DNA of 64,000 nt, from contig NZ_PDUS01000008.1 of the NCBI RefSeq assembly GCF_002723455.1, forward strand, positions 93,186-157,185. The letters are read 5' to 3'. The position numbers were made by a program, and so were the translations under genes. The stretch comes from Pseudoalteromonas sp. 3D05 (lineage in GTDB: Bacteria > Pseudomonadota > Gammaproteobacteria > Enterobacterales > Alteromonadaceae). Below, piece after piece: positions 63,975-64,000 of this stretch. The notes under the pieces were generated by a model that saw only the letters and a program-made list of their open reading frames with translations, made no database searches and was not told the origin of the DNA. Within the stretch, counting starts at the first letter, position 1, and each line of letters starts with the position of its first letter.

Positions 63975-64000
63975 GAACACACAATAAATTTTGTTCTAAT

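Noticed and set aside
1-64000. CRISPR arrays, tRNA or rRNA genes
   Set aside because: No regularly spaced direct repeats of the right size and no tRNA or rRNA-like sequence were noticed; a dedicated scan could still find a divergent case.

Overview
The window looks like chromosome of a marine gammaproteobacterium of the Alteromonadales, most likely Pseudoalteromonas. This rests on the gene content (GreA-CarB-CarA-DapB, HrcA-like/GrpE/NadK/RecN, FadE, an M2 peptidase, a YkgJ-type cysteine-cluster protein, many TonB and sodium-coupled transporters), moderate-to-low GC, and sigma-32, LexA and Fur-like sites of the proteobacterial type. It is inferred from protein families and gene order, not from a database match.

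Region 1 (1-4.9 kb) is accessory DNA. A cassette-like orphan gene is followed by a decayed Mu-like prophage fragment: a gpF/gpG-like fusion and a truncated gpI-type protease. Between these two phage genes sits a 2.3-kb AT-rich insert with three genes of its own: a two-TM coiled-coil protein resembling putative abortive-infection proteins, a CoiA-like zinc-finger protein with an OB-like C-terminus, and an 84-aa protein. A terminator, a 16-bp palindrome and a 13-bp hairpin bracket it. This is the best candidate for an undescribed (perhaps anti-phage) system.

Region 2 (4.9-16.5 kb) holds an NSS sodium symporter operon with a membrane-tethered lipoyl domain and a zinc-ribbon protein, a phosphopantetheinyl transferase overlapping lysC tail to tail, a lysine riboswitch in front of lysC, NhaD, and an MksFEB (Wadjet-like) condensin operon without the JetD/MksG nuclease.

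Region 3 (16.5-28.5 kb) carries a divergent MsrA, a TonB receptor, an RND efflux pair, a serine hydrolase with TPR-like repeats, a LysR/nitroreductase divergent pair and an S66 peptidase. Region 4 (28.6-34.5 kb) is greA, carB, carA and dapB on the minus strand, with a terminator-like hairpin in the carA leader.

Region 5 (34.7-42.1 kb) is an iron-regulated hydroxamate siderophore locus: a divergent MFS exporter, one IucA/IucC-type synthetase, an acyltransferase, an N-hydroxylase and a TonB receptor, with a Fur-like site over the promoter. It is followed by an NhaC-family antiporter with a structured leader RNA of unknown class, a Tsx-like channel, an M48 lipoprotein protease and a MITE-like element.

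Region 6 (46-64 kb) is mostly core: Bcr/CflA efflux, grpE and an HrcA-like repressor, each with a sigma-32 promoter, divergent nadK, SOS-controlled recN, fadE, an M2 peptidase, a porin, an ABC exporter operon ending in a PH-domain protein, then nudC and metC. No rRNA, tRNA or CRISPR array was seen.
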